Below, one piece after another: positions 17,162 through 25,509 of a stretch of 31,815 nucleotides of DNA. The notes below the pieces were generated by a model. That model was not told where the DNA came from. It searched no databases and saw nothing but the letters and a program-made list of their open reading frames with translations. A program made the position numbers and the translations under genes. The stretch is from CAZTAO01 sp964611645 (GTDB taxonomy: Bacteria > Armatimonadota > UBA5829): assembly GCA_964611645.1 (NCBI GenBank), contig CAZTAO010000053.1:1-31815 (forward strand), given 5' to 3'. Each line of letters opens with the position of its first letter. Positions within the stretch are counted from its first letter, which is position 1.

Positions 17162-19951
17162 GTGCCAATTCACAGTCGACTCTCATTCATCTGTCTGACC
17201 ATCGCCCTCGCCTTCTGTTCCCAGGCGTGCCTCGCCCAGGACTACTTCAAGGGCCTCTATCTGGTGAAGGAGAATGTGTTCAGCTCTTCCTCGCTGTCCC
17301 CTCTGAACGATGGTCTGGAGGGGCTGTCTCCTAAGGTTCTTCTCTACAACGGCGACGGTGGCGGGTGCAGGATTGCGCTGGAGAAGCCGGGGAGTTGGCG
17401 GGGGTTGGTGGATATCGGGAGTATGCAGTCCACCAATATCCCGCAGATGACCCTCTACACAGGTGATGTTGTCCGCATTGAGTATTCAGGCGGCAATGAT
17501 CCCGGCTCCGAAGGGCCTGTGTGGGCTTTGCTGGGAGTGGGATACTACGGCGAGGGCGGGGTCGATACTGCGCCCGGGGCTGCGATTGTCTGCGACGGCA
17601 AGAAGCGCGCGTACGACTTCCTTGTCCCCGAGAGCGGTAACGGCAAGCGGCTGACTGCGCTGTATATCACCGTGCGCTCGCCAGGGCCGGGTGGGGGAGA
17701 GTTCACCGTCTACCGCGCCGGGGTCTACCGCAAGCCAATCAACAACCGCATAGACGCCGACGCGATCCTCAAAACCCCGCCGCCGCATATCGTGAAAGTC
17801 GGCAAGCACAACGGGGCGATGTCGATTCTCATCGACGGCAAGCCCATCACCGGCCTCGGCTGGGGCAACATCATCAACCACAACTTCAGCGACGCCGATA
17901 TCAAGACAATGGTAGGCGACAGCGGGTTCAAGTGCGCCCGGCTCATCTTCACCCTTGGATACCACGAGCTTGGGCTGTATCCTCCCACCTGGCTCGGCCC
18001 GGACCGCTTCGATTGGTCGTATCTGGACGAACAGGCCGGGCGAATCCTCAAGGCCAATCCCGACACCAAGATAATCCTGNNNNNNNNNNTGCAGGTTGCG
18101 TTGGACGGGGCGCTGTGGTGGGTGAGAATGCACCCTGACTCGGCAGGGACCGACCCCAACGGCGATCCGGACTACCTCTCCGAGGAGTGGAAGCGCGACA
18201 GCCGGGACGCTATACGGCAGACGATCGCACACATCCGCACCAGCAGCTATGCCGACGCAATCATCGGATACCAGCTTATGAACGGCGGCACCCTGGACTG
18301 CAACTACGAGGTCAACACCTCCACCCCGCGCGCCCTCAAGAGGTTCGCCCGGTTCCTGACCGACCGCTACAAGACTGTAGCAGCCCTGCGCAAAGCCTGG
18401 AAAGACCCCAAAGTCACATTCGACACTGCCCGGCCCCAGATGCTGCTCGGTGACAAGATTCAGCCCAATGCCTCCGACCCCTACGCTCTGCTCTTTGCTC
18501 CCGGCAATAACCGCCGCATAGCGGACTCGCGGGACTTCTACCAGTGGGTGTACGACCAGGTCATCATCGATTTCTGCAAGGCAGTCAAGGAAGCGACCCA
18601 CAACAGAGCGATCACCGGCGCGCGGGCCGGGAACCTGCTCAGCGGGGGGTGGGGGCCTAAGGACCTGGGCGCGGGCAGGGTCTACAACCTCCTGCGAAGC
18701 CCCTACTTCGACTACTTCGAGCAGTGGGAGCCATATCCCGGCAGAGGCATCGGCCTGTGGGGAAGCGGCGCTCCGATCCTTCCGCCGCAGGGACTGGCTG
18801 ATTTCGGCAAGATGGTTGTTTTGGAGGATGACGTTCGGCCGCACACTGGCCCGGATATGGGATATGGCGCAACGAAGAACGCCGCGGAGACAATCGTCCT
18901 CCAGCGCAGGGTGTTCCTGAACTCGATGGTCCTGGGGCAGTCGCCCTATCTGTGGCAGATGTCCTACTCCTACGGCGCTCCCGAACTGATCCCGGAGTGG
19001 CACCGGCAGCAGGACATCTACAGCCGAATGCTCAACTCAGACAGGCGCACCGGGGCAGAAGTAGCCTATGTGGTCGACTCTGACTTCGCCAAGTACATCG
19101 GTTGGGACCCCATCAAGAGCGAGCCCACCAGGGGCTTTGCGCTGATGGACTACCCCAGGTTTCTCTGGGCCAGAGCCGGCGCGCCCTATGACGTGATCCT
19201 GCTGGACAAGCTCAGTCTGCGCAAGAACTACAAAGTGTATGTGTTTTACCTCACAGTCGGGCTGAATGCCGCGCAGCGCAAAGCCATAGACCAGGTGGTC
19301 AAGCGCGACGGCGAAGTCGCAATCTTCCTGTGGGCGGATGGGTTCATAGACGATAAAGGCATGTTCAACGCCAAGGCAATGTCGGACTTGGTCGGCATGC
19401 GTATCTCAGCCTCAACAAAGCCTCGTAGCTGGCGGATGAACCCGAGCCAGTGGTTCATCGAGCAGGCAGGGGTCAAAGCGGACGCTCTGATGGGCACACT
19501 GGATCACAACGAGCCGTGTGAGCCAAGGGCAGACCAGAACACCTACGCGCCGTCATTCACGGTAACCGATCCCACCGCCAAGGCCATCGCCAATTACGAG
19601 GGCGGCAAGGACATCGGGATCGCCATCAAGCGCAACAAGGGATGGACGAGCATCTACTGTGGGTCAATGAACCTGGTTCCGTCCATCGTGAGATACGCGC
19701 TGAAGCAGACCGGCGGCTTTGAGTATACCAACACCGATGACATCTGCTACATCAACAATACCTTCATCGGCCTCCACACCAAGCAGACCGGCATCATTAA
19801 ACTGCGACTCCCCAAGCCAACGGCTCTGTACGATGTCTACAACGACAAAGAACTGCCCTCATCCGCGTCGTTCGATATCCCGGTGGACCAACTCAACACA
19901 TACCTGTTCTACAGGGGAACGAAGCGGCAGTGGGAGGGGCTCAGGCGGTGA
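17162..19951 (+). CDS. Secreted GH42-like (beta-galactosidase-type) protein; contains assembly gap
   Basis: About 929 codons from the GTG at 17162, chosen because GAGGTG lies 7 nt upstream; the ATG at 17147 has no ribosome site. A signal peptide follows (LSFICLTIALAFCSQACLA). Residues ~15-210 are a beta-sandwich. Residues ~215-600 are a clan GH-A-like TIM barrel (LGWGNIINHNFSDADIK; AIIGYQLMN; KRFARFLTDRYKTVAALRKAW). Residues ~620-800 resemble the GH42 trimerisation domain (AEVAYVVDS; YKVYVFYLTVGLNAAQRKAID). The usual NE pair after strand 4 of the barrel reads N-G-G here (N374), so the normal acid/base Glu is missing at that spot and activity is doubtful. A 10-N gap interrupts the barrel. Its 3' end overlaps the convergent membrane gene by 11 bp. 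A TAGAAT box at 17137-17142 might be a -10 element. Confidence 0.72.
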   Translation: MPIHSRLSFICLTIALAFCSQACLAQDYFKGLYLVKENVFSSSSLSPLNDGLEGLSPKVLLYNGDGGGCRIALEKPGSWRGLVDIGSMQSTNIPQMTLYTGDVVRIEYSGGNDPGSEGPVWALLGVGYYGEGGVDTAPGAAIVCDGKKRAYDFLVPESGNGKRLTALYITVRSPGPGGGEFTVYRAGVYRKPINNRIDADAILKTPPPHIVKVGKHNGAMSILIDGKPITGLGWGNIINHNFSDADIKTMVGDSGFKCARLIFTLGYHELGLYPPTWLGPDRFDWSYLDEQAGRILKANPDTKIILXXXXQVALDGALWWVRMHPDSAGTDPNGDPDYLSEEWKRDSRDAIRQTIAHIRTSSYADAIIGYQLMNGGTLDCNYEVNTSTPRALKRFARFLTDRYKTVAALRKAWKDPKVTFDTARPQMLLGDKIQPNASDPYALLFAPGNNRRIADSRDFYQWVYDQVIIDFCKAVKEATHNRAITGARAGNLLSGGWGPKDLGAGRVYNLLRSPYFDYFEQWEPYPGRGIGLWGSGAPILPPQGLADFGKMVVLEDDVRPHTGPDMGYGATKNAAETIVLQRRVFLNSMVLGQSPYLWQMSYSYGAPELIPEWHRQQDIYSRMLNSDRRTGAEVAYVVDSDFAKYIGWDPIKSEPTRGFALMDYPRFLWARAGAPYDVILLDKLSLRKNYKVYVFYLTVGLNAAQRKAIDQVVKRDGEVAIFLWADGFIDDKGMFNAKAMSDLVGMRISASTKPRSWRMNPSQWFIEQAGVKADALMGTLDHNEPCEPRADQNTYAPSFTVTDPTAKAIANYEGGKDIGIAIKRNKGWTSIYCGSMNLVPSIVRYALKQTGGFEYTNTDDICYINNTFIGLHTKQTGIIKLRLPKPTALYDVYNDKELPSSASFDIPVDQLNTYLFYRGTKRQWEGLRR
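18080..18089. other. Assembly gap (10 N)
   Basis: Ten unknown bases inside the GH42-like gene. The frame continues if the gap is taken as exactly 10, because both sides read in one frame, but the true gap length is unknown and a few residues of the barrel strand after TKIIL are lost. Confidence 0.99.
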
Positions 19952-20522
19952 GGTCTTGCCTGGTTCGGGTAGGAGATCTCCGCGAGGCCAACAAGTAATG
20001 TATCCACGCAACCGGGATCGAATACAGCGCGCCTGCGTAAGATGCGTGGTGCATATACCCGACGCACAGGAACCGGCGCAGATCAACCAGATTGTCGGGA
20101 ATGAACCGGCTGTGGTAATCGGAAAGGTCGATGGAGGAGGTGCTGAACCAGCCGTAGCACAGCCCCGTCAGCCCGCAGAGCAGCGTGAACGCCATAGCAA
20201 TCCCGTACGCCCTCAGAACCGCACGGACGCAGACCTTCCCATCGCCGCCGATAAACCCAATCGGTGCAAGCATCAGCCCCACGGGTATCCCCATCCACCA
20301 AGAGCCAAAGATCCCCACAACCGACGCGCGGACCCTTTCCGGCAGCGCAGAGTCTGTGAGCCCGAACTTCAGGAACTTGAATCTGGTGTAGTACTCAGGC
20401 GACACGCTGTAGCTGATCTGATCGTGGAGAGCGCCAAAGACTCCCGCTGCCAGAATCGCCACGAAGACCAGCGCAAAGAAGATTCCTGCGTAGCCGATAT
20501 TCCTCAAGTCGCCCTCCCGCAT
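19941..20522 (-). CDS. Small four-helix membrane protein, function unknown
   Basis: 193 residues if started at the ATG at 20522. I do not recognise the family. Four hydrophobic spans are visible: IGYAGIFFALVFVAILAAG, VVGIFGSWWMGIPVGLMLA, GIAMAFTLLCGLTGLCYGW and YAGALYSIPVAWIHYLLA, with a soluble loop of about 35 residues between the first two that contains a Tyr/Phe/Lys-rich stretch. The start is uncertain: GGGAGG precedes an in-frame TTG at 20507 and a TACAAT box lies directly upstream of the ATG, so a 188-residue form is equally likely. It runs against the flanking genes and overlaps the end of the GH42-like gene by 11 bp. Base composition and membrane pattern support a real gene. Confidence 0.65.
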   Translation of the reverse strand: MREGDLRNIGYAGIFFALVFVAILAAGVFGALHDQISYSVSPEYYTRFKFLKFGLTDSALPERVRASVVGIFGSWWMGIPVGLMLAPIGFIGGDGKVCVRAVLRAYGIAMAFTLLCGLTGLCYGWFSTSSIDLSDYHSRFIPDNLVDLRRFLCVGYMHHASYAGALYSIPVAWIHYLLASRRSPTRTRQDLTA

Positions 20523-20571
20523 ATTGTAGCACTTCGCGCGGTTAACATCCACGATCAAACAATCCAACCGA

Positions 20572-20600
20572 TTGACTCCCGACGGTCGTCTCTGTAGAAT
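20572..20600 (+). promoter_or_regulatory. Strong sigma-70-type promoter for the cytoplasmic glycosidase gene
   Basis: TTGACT (20572-20577), 17 bp, TAGAAT (20595-20600), 32 bp before the ATG at 20632. Near-consensus boxes with ideal spacing. Confidence 0.7.
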
Positions 20601-20631
20601 ACGGGGTAGAACTGTTCGCTCGGAGGCAATC

Positions 20632-22716
20632 ATGTCGTTTTCATTGATGAGTAACGGGTTCAGGTTCGAGATAGATGGCGCTCAACTCAGTGTCACCAAA
20701 GAATGCAAGCTTGTGATGAGCTTGCCGATGCTGCCCAGGGCTGACGGCCAGAGCTACAAGGCCGGGGATTGGGCGAAGGCCGGTGATGAGCATTATCGGA
20801 TGGCGGTGGATGGGCTGGGGGGAGTGAACCTGGCCGTGCGCGAGGGGTACGTGTGCTATTGGGTAGACACCGAGATCAAGCACTTCCCGAAGCTCACCTA
20901 CTTCCCCGACAGCCACCCGACAGACATTGCCTGGCACACTTTCCTCTCCGATGAACTGGACCGCCGCTGGACCATCGACCAGAATGCAGACGTCCCGCTG
21001 TCGAGCTCCTATGTGGACATGCACGTGGATGGAGAAGACGGCACGGGAATGACCGATCCCGGGGATAAGCCTCCCACCTGGATATGGAACATACCAACGC
21101 GGGCGGCGGCCATCGAGACTCCCGAAGGCTGGATGGGCGTGTCGATTCCCGGGCCGTTGTCGGTGGGTGTTACCCGCTTCACTATGAACCGCGGCGTGTT
21201 CAACCTGACATTCGAAGAGCTTCGCCCGACCGCCAAGGAGTGGGGGCCTCCGCGAGTCTATCTGATTCCCGGGCTTTCCGACCCCTACGACACGCTATGC
21301 AAGCAGCGAGGGATATCCGAGCGATGCGGGCTGATGAATATGGACAAGCGGCCTGCATATGACTGGTGGCTGCGCCCCAGCTTCAAAGCCGCCGATGAGA
21401 TATACCGGGTCAACAAGTACCAGTGGATAATCACCGATGATGAAGGCAACATAACGTCCAACCTCACCACCGACAACTGGCTCAGATGGATCGACCACGT
21501 CGAGGACTACACCAGGATGAAGGGCGGCCTGAATCTACAGCTCGACCAGCTATTCTTCGTTGGCTACGGCGGCAGGAACGTCTTGAGCACACTCGGTGGT
21601 ATAGAAGGGTTTCGCAAAAACATAGACACACTTAGGCATCGCGGCCTTCGAGTCGGGCTGTATGTGCACCTGTATTTCCTCGACCCCAGGGCCACTGATT
21701 TCCCTGCGCAGCACCCGGAAGCCATCTGCAAGCCCAAAGACCCCGACGCCAAGGTATGGAGCGGAGTTCCGATAGGGCAGGGGAGTATGTCCTATGTGGA
21801 CTGGACCCACCCGCTCGGGCGGCAGTATATGCTGGACCTCATTGAGTGGCTCATCAGTGACAAACCCGGCTGCCTCAACGCCGACATCCTGCTCATCAAC
21901 AACAACATGGCGGTTGACCCGCGCAAGTTCGAGTTCCACGACCCCGACTGGGGCACCGGCGACCTGATGCAGATGAAGACCAACAAGCTGATCTATGAGC
22001 ATGTAAAGAAGATCAAGCCGGAATGCTATGTGCGGAGGCAGTCGCCGGGCGACTCCTACATGCAGCCCTACTCAGATCTTGCGAACCTGTGCGAGGAATG
22101 GAATGGACAGACCACCGCCTGGTACAAGCGCGCACACATAGCTACCCGAATACTCGGCAACACGATGCTCCACACGGACGCCTGGTTTGTTACCCGCACC
22201 AAACTTACCGAATACTACTTTGGCCTGTCGGCCATCTGTCAGCCGGAGATAGAGTCGGTGAAGCACGCTATTCACCCGTATATGCACTGGAATGATATGC
22301 GGGAGAAGGAATACCGGAGAATCCGGGCTGGTGTGCACACCTACGTGAACGCCCCTCTCAAGCCCGAGGATGAGTGCCGGCTGAATTGGAAAGGCCCCGA
22401 CGAGGAGCCTGAGATCTGGCGCAAGCACGGCAGTGGTCCCCTCAAAGGCTTCTTCGCCGCCATAGCTCCAAGCAAGCGCTGTTTGGTTACCTACAGCGAG
22501 TCGGAAGCCAGAATCGGGGCGTCTCAGGAAAGACGGATCACAATCCATCTGCCACCAGGGGCGACGCTGAAGTCGGTGGAAGCAGTCCCCCACGAGGGCG
22601 AGCCGACCGCGTTCCCGTACGAAAGCGTGAAGCTGGATGGCGCGCCCGCAATCACGCTATGGGCACCTGATTCGGCAGGGGAGACAATGTACGTGCGGGT
22701 GAGTTACTCGCTGTAG
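20632..22716 (+). CDS. Cytoplasmic glycoside hydrolase-like protein (alpha-galactosidase/clan GH-D-like barrel)
   Basis: 694 residues from the ATG at 20632 with GGAGG 5 nt upstream. No signal peptide, unlike most carbohydrate genes around it. Residues ~1-230 are a beta-sandwich (YRMAVDGLGGVNLAVREGYVC; RVYLIPGLSDPYDTL). Residues ~280-600 form a TIM barrel with GGLNLQLDQLFFVGYG, RHRGLRVGLYVHLYFLDPRATDF and SYVDWTHPLGRQYMLDLIEWL, the last two matching strand ends seen in GH31/GH36-type alpha-glycosidases (hydrophobic-G-hydrophobic-Y, then V-D-W). The final ~90 residues are a small beta domain. The catalytic pair is not certain; Asp in YVDWTH is a candidate. It has its own promoter and converges on hicB. 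Likely role: cleaving an imported oligosaccharide. Confidence 0.62.
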   Translation: MSFSLMSNGFRFEIDGAQLSVTKECKLVMSLPMLPRADGQSYKAGDWAKAGDEHYRMAVDGLGGVNLAVREGYVCYWVDTEIKHFPKLTYFPDSHPTDIAWHTFLSDELDRRWTIDQNADVPLSSSYVDMHVDGEDGTGMTDPGDKPPTWIWNIPTRAAAIETPEGWMGVSIPGPLSVGVTRFTMNRGVFNLTFEELRPTAKEWGPPRVYLIPGLSDPYDTLCKQRGISERCGLMNMDKRPAYDWWLRPSFKAADEIYRVNKYQWIITDDEGNITSNLTTDNWLRWIDHVEDYTRMKGGLNLQLDQLFFVGYGGRNVLSTLGGIEGFRKNIDTLRHRGLRVGLYVHLYFLDPRATDFPAQHPEAICKPKDPDAKVWSGVPIGQGSMSYVDWTHPLGRQYMLDLIEWLISDKPGCLNADILLINNNMAVDPRKFEFHDPDWGTGDLMQMKTNKLIYEHVKKIKPECYVRRQSPGDSYMQPYSDLANLCEEWNGQTTAWYKRAHIATRILGNTMLHTDAWFVTRTKLTEYYFGLSAICQPEIESVKHAIHPYMHWNDMREKEYRRIRAGVHTYVNAPLKPEDECRLNWKGPDEEPEIWRKHGSGPLKGFFAAIAPSKRCLVTYSESEARIGASQERRITIHLPPGATLKSVEAVPHEGEPTAFPYESVKLDGAPAITLWAPDSAGETMYVRVSYSL

Positions 22717-22722
22717 TAAAAG

Positions 22723-22731
22723 GACCTAGAA
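22723..22731 (+). repeat. Left copy of 9-bp direct repeat flanking hicAB
   Basis: GACCTAGAA, identical to 23453-23461. The ACCTAGA part also pairs with TCTAGGT at 22752-22758, forming a hairpin with a 21-nt loop between the glycosidase gene and hicB. Confidence 0.5.
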
Positions 22732-22752
22732 GAGAATCGAAGGCGCTGGAGT

Positions 22753-23163
22753 CTAGGTTCGGTGGCTGATACCGAGCCTGTCCTTCAGCGCCTCCTGTAG
22801 CGTTTGCGAGAAGTTCACTTTGTGCTCTTCGGCGGCCGCGTTTAGCCACGCTGGAATGGTCAGAGTCTTCTTCACCGATGCCTTCGATATTGCCGACCTT
22901 ACCGCTGGCATGTATATCTGCACTAGTACCGCCCGCTGGTCGGGTCCGAGCTGAATGTCCCTGAGCGGGCTGGGTTCCGGAATAGTGTCTCCGTCCTGTT
23001 CCAGGCTTGCCATGTGAAGACCTAGCGCTTCCTCGGCCATCTGGAGCGCTTCCACGTCCGAGTTCGCGCAGCTAAAGCACCCTGGAATGTCCGGGAACGA
23101 GATTGAAATCCCATCGTCCGCATAATCGAAGACCGCAGGAAATGTGTATCTGTCTTTCGCCAT
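22753..23163 (-). CDS. hicB: HicB antitoxin
   Basis: 136 residues. The N-terminal ~70 residues are the HicB partial RNase H-like fold: VFDYADDGISISFPDIPGCFSCANSDVEALQMAEEAL, with the family motif FPDIPGC intact. Residues ~95-136 look like a ribbon-helix-helix DNA-binding domain (KTLTIPAWLNAAAEEHKVNFSQTLQEALKDRL), so the antitoxin can bind its own operator. It neutralises HicA by covering its active site. It lies 18 bp downstream of hicA, in the usual toxin-first order, and ends 36 bp from the convergent glycosidase gene. Confidence 0.93.
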   Translation of the reverse strand: MAKDRYTFPAVFDYADDGISISFPDIPGCFSCANSDVEALQMAEEALGLHMASLEQDGDTIPEPSPLRDIQLGPDQRAVLVQIYMPAVRSAISKASVKKTLTIPAWLNAAAEEHKVNFSQTLQEALKDRLGISHRT

Positions 23164-23181
23164 TGCGCGCGCTCCCGGAAG

Positions 23182-23385
23182 CTACCGCTCGTCCAACTCG
23201 ATACCTGCTTGCCGCAGGATGCTCTGAAATGTCTTCAGAGGTATGTCTTTGCGCGGGTGGGGCACCGTGACATTACCCGGCTTCTTTCCATGGACAAAGT
23301 GACAGTGGCTGCCAACCGACGAATGATAGTCCCACCCGTTCCTGCGCAGCAGGCTGACCACCTCTTTGGATGATCGCGACTTCAT
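23182..23385 (-). CDS. hicA: HicA toxin (mRNA interferase)
   Basis: 67 residues starting MKSRSSKEVVSLLRRNGW. HicA is a small dsRBD-fold ribonuclease that cuts mRNA. The catalytic His is in GSHCHFVH, followed by the family's VTVPHPRKDIPLKTFQSILRQAGI. The start at 23385 has GAGG 5 nt upstream; the longer frame to 23412 would begin upstream of the promoter -10 box and can be excluded. It leads the hicAB unit. Confidence 0.94.
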   Translation of the reverse strand: MKSRSSKEVVSLLRRNGWDYHSSVGSHCHFVHGKKPGNVTVPHPRKDIPLKTFQSILRQAGIELDER

Positions 23386-23396
23386 CGCCACCTCAC

Positions 23397-23427
23397 AATA
23401 GCATAGTAGCACGTGCTATTGCACGTG
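23397..23427 (-). promoter_or_regulatory. Palindromic operator of hicAB
   Basis: Contains the palindrome TAGCACGTGCTA (23407-23418), a second copy of GCACGTG (23421-23427) 12 bp from the first, and inverted AATAGCA/TGCTATT (23397-23403 and 23414-23420). These fill the spacer and -10 box of the promoter, so binding by the HicB RHH domain would block transcription. Confidence 0.65.
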
Positions 23428-23431
23428 TCAA
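23403..23431 (-). promoter_or_regulatory. hicAB promoter
   Basis: On the minus strand TTGACA (23431-23426), 17 bp, TACTAT (23408-23403). A consensus -35 with ideal spacing; the expected start is near 23396, 11 nt before the hicA ATG. Confidence 0.85.
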
Positions 23432-23452
23432 ATGGCGTTTCCTGTCCAGCTA

Positions 23453-23461
23453 GACCTAGAA
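23453..23461 (+). repeat. Right copy of 9-bp direct repeat flanking hicAB
   Basis: GACCTAGAA, identical to 22723-22731. It covers the stop codon of the SLH porin gene. Confidence 0.5.
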
Positions 23462-25291
23462 CGATACGCTGACCTGTGCTACTCCCACGCTGCCGAAGTA
23501 GCTGGTGTCTGCGGCTATCGGTCCGTTGAGGCCGGCTCTGTGCTCGATCAGTTGATATCGCAATGAGAGTTTGGCATTGTCGCCAAGCTTGCGGTTGTAG
23601 TCCATGGTCATATAAAGGAACGTAGGTTCGTCGAATGTGGCTGGCCGAGCCTGTGCGTCCAAAACAACATACTCGCCGCTCAGAGTAACGTCGTCCTTGC
23701 TGCTGAGCAAATACTTGGCAGCCCCGAAGTATTTGTTCACTTCGTCGTTCTTGGCCATAACAGGATAGTCCGCGCCGATGGAACCCGGTCTTCTGATCTT
23801 TGCGAACTCGCCACCAACGCTCAGGTTCAGCCTGCTGTTGAGGTTATAGGCCAGGTCGCCATTGAATCCCTTGAAGTTGACAGGGTTATTGACATAGCCG
23901 ATCTTGTCCCACGCGCCCGGAGCTGCGAAGAACTTGCCTATGTCTCTGTAGCCCGCGCCAACCTTCAGGTTGCCGAGAGATGTCGCAAGCCTGTATTCCC
24001 AAGCCTGATTGTCGACATTGGCTACTCTTACGCCGTCGATCTCCTGTCTCGCCTGGGCCCAGCTTCCGCTCACATTCGTGCTGTCTCCGATGCGAATGGG
24101 AATGACGGCGTCCGCGCCAAACACCTCTATGGTGTCAGGCAGAGTTGTAGACTTGTAGTTGTTCTTGTCCCAGCCCTGGTAGTATGTCGCGCCCAGCCTG
24201 ATGTCCGCTGGAGCGTTATAGCCAAGCTGCACACCAGCCGACTGTGTGAACGGGACTCCATAGACCGGAGTTCCGAATCCGGCAAAGCTCGGCACTTTTT
24301 CGTGCTGCGCCGCGAACCACGTCCAGTCAATCCCCAGCAGCCCGGTCTTGAGCATCGCGCCGTCGACCGGCCTGTTGCCGCTGTCCGTCATGGCGGTGTA
24401 GACGTAGCTGTCTGCATCCGGCATCTTGAACGTGTATGGGCTCAACTGCAGCGGGAAGCGGCCAACCGTCAGGTTGCCGAATCCGAGATCGGTGTCAATG
24501 CACATGTAGTATGGGACGAACGCATCATTTGACCCCGCGCTAGTGCTGCTGTTGAGGTAGTTGATATAGTTGCCGAAGGTGATAGTCGCCATCGCGGAGG
24601 TGGTGTCGTTGATTTTGGCTGCGAGGTTCAGGTCGAAGTTTCGCAAGACGTTTATGTCGCGCTCGTCACCGCCCCTGAATCCGGCGGCTGTGTTATCTCT
24701 GCGGAAGTCGATGTCTCGGAACTTGTGCAGAACCATAAGTGGGTTGGTGTGATCAAAATTTGCTTTGCCGATGGCATCGAATGTGCCGGTAAAGCGAATC
24801 CTTCTCAACTCCGCCTCTATCGCATCGACTCTTGCGCTGAGGGCGGCGAGGTCTCGCTTCACCTGATCCAAGTCGATTCCCAGCGATTGCAGTTCGCCTT
24901 TGAATTCATCGACCAGTCTGCCGATTGCCGCAACATCATCCTTTGTTGCAAAGGGGCTCAAGTCCACCGCCGGAGCGGTCACTTGTGGGGCGGGCACCTT
25001 GGCCAGGAGCGCAGCCAACTCTTCCTTTGTGACCAGGTTGCTTGTGTCCTGCGCTGCCGGCAGATGCTTGAGGAGGCGAGCCAGCATTGTTGCCAGTTCA
25101 TATCTGCTGGTCGTTCTCGTGCCCTGGAATGTGCCATCCGGGTAGCCTTGGATAATGCCCTTCTCCTGGAGGCTCTCTATGACATCGTATGCCCAATGCT
25201 CGCCCGGCACATCCGGGAACGCATTCTGGGCATATATCGGCGCCCAGCATATTACTGCCACCACCATCACCAAATACGCTATATGTTTCAT
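23456..25291 (-). CDS. SLH-domain outer-membrane porin (OmpM/SlpA type)
   Basis: 611 residues from the ATG at 25291 (GAGG 6 nt upstream; the in-frame ATG at 25303 is less good). A signal peptide ends near YAQ/NAF. Residues ~22-72 are one SLH domain: FPDVPGEHWAYDVIESL, GIIQGYPDGTFQG and TSRYELATMLARLL. Residues ~75-165 form a coiled coil (DEFKGELQSLGIDLDQVKRDLAALSARVDAIEAEL). The remaining ~440 residues alternate strands and turns as in a large beta barrel and end in QVSVSF, with the terminal Phe required for barrel insertion. Such proteins anchor the outer membrane to the cell wall by SLH-pyruvylated polymer binding in Negativicutes, Deinococcus-Thermus and cyanobacteria, and also serve as general porins. 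I see no strong promoter in the 218 bp upstream. Confidence 0.9.
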   Translation of the reverse strand: MKHIAYLVMVVAVICWAPIYAQNAFPDVPGEHWAYDVIESLQEKGIIQGYPDGTFQGTRTTSRYELATMLARLLKHLPAAQDTSNLVTKEELAALLAKVPAPQVTAPAVDLSPFATKDDVAAIGRLVDEFKGELQSLGIDLDQVKRDLAALSARVDAIEAELRRIRFTGTFDAIGKANFDHTNPLMVLHKFRDIDFRRDNTAAGFRGGDERDINVLRNFDLNLAAKINDTTSAMATITFGNYINYLNSSTSAGSNDAFVPYYMCIDTDLGFGNLTVGRFPLQLSPYTFKMPDADSYVYTAMTDSGNRPVDGAMLKTGLLGIDWTWFAAQHEKVPSFAGFGTPVYGVPFTQSAGVQLGYNAPADIRLGATYYQGWDKNNYKSTTLPDTIEVFGADAVIPIRIGDSTNVSGSWAQARQEIDGVRVANVDNQAWEYRLATSLGNLKVGAGYRDIGKFFAAPGAWDKIGYVNNPVNFKGFNGDLAYNLNSRLNLSVGGEFAKIRRPGSIGADYPVMAKNDEVNKYFGAAKYLLSSKDDVTLSGEYVVLDAQARPATFDEPTFLYMTMDYNRKLGDNAKLSLRYQLIEHRAGLNGPIAADTSYFGSVGVAQVSVSF

Positions 25292-25509
25292 ACTGCACCT
25301 CATCCCTGAAGAATTATTGGAGGAATCTGCATAACCTCCTCACGTTTGAGCGGGTGTTCTGTCGAGCCGCTGCTACGCCGCCACCCAGTCCTGCCGGTTC
25401 AGATATTCCGACTGAAGCCAGATGAGCCGAGTATTACTGTACAATTCCACAAATCCGGGAAAAGTCCTTCATTCCGTTTGCTCTTCGGCTCTTTCCATGC
25501 GCGTTGGAC

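Noticed and set aside
17486..19003. 505-codon open frame on the minus strand
   Set aside because: Shadow of the GH42-like gene; it crosses the N gap and has no domain or ribosome site.
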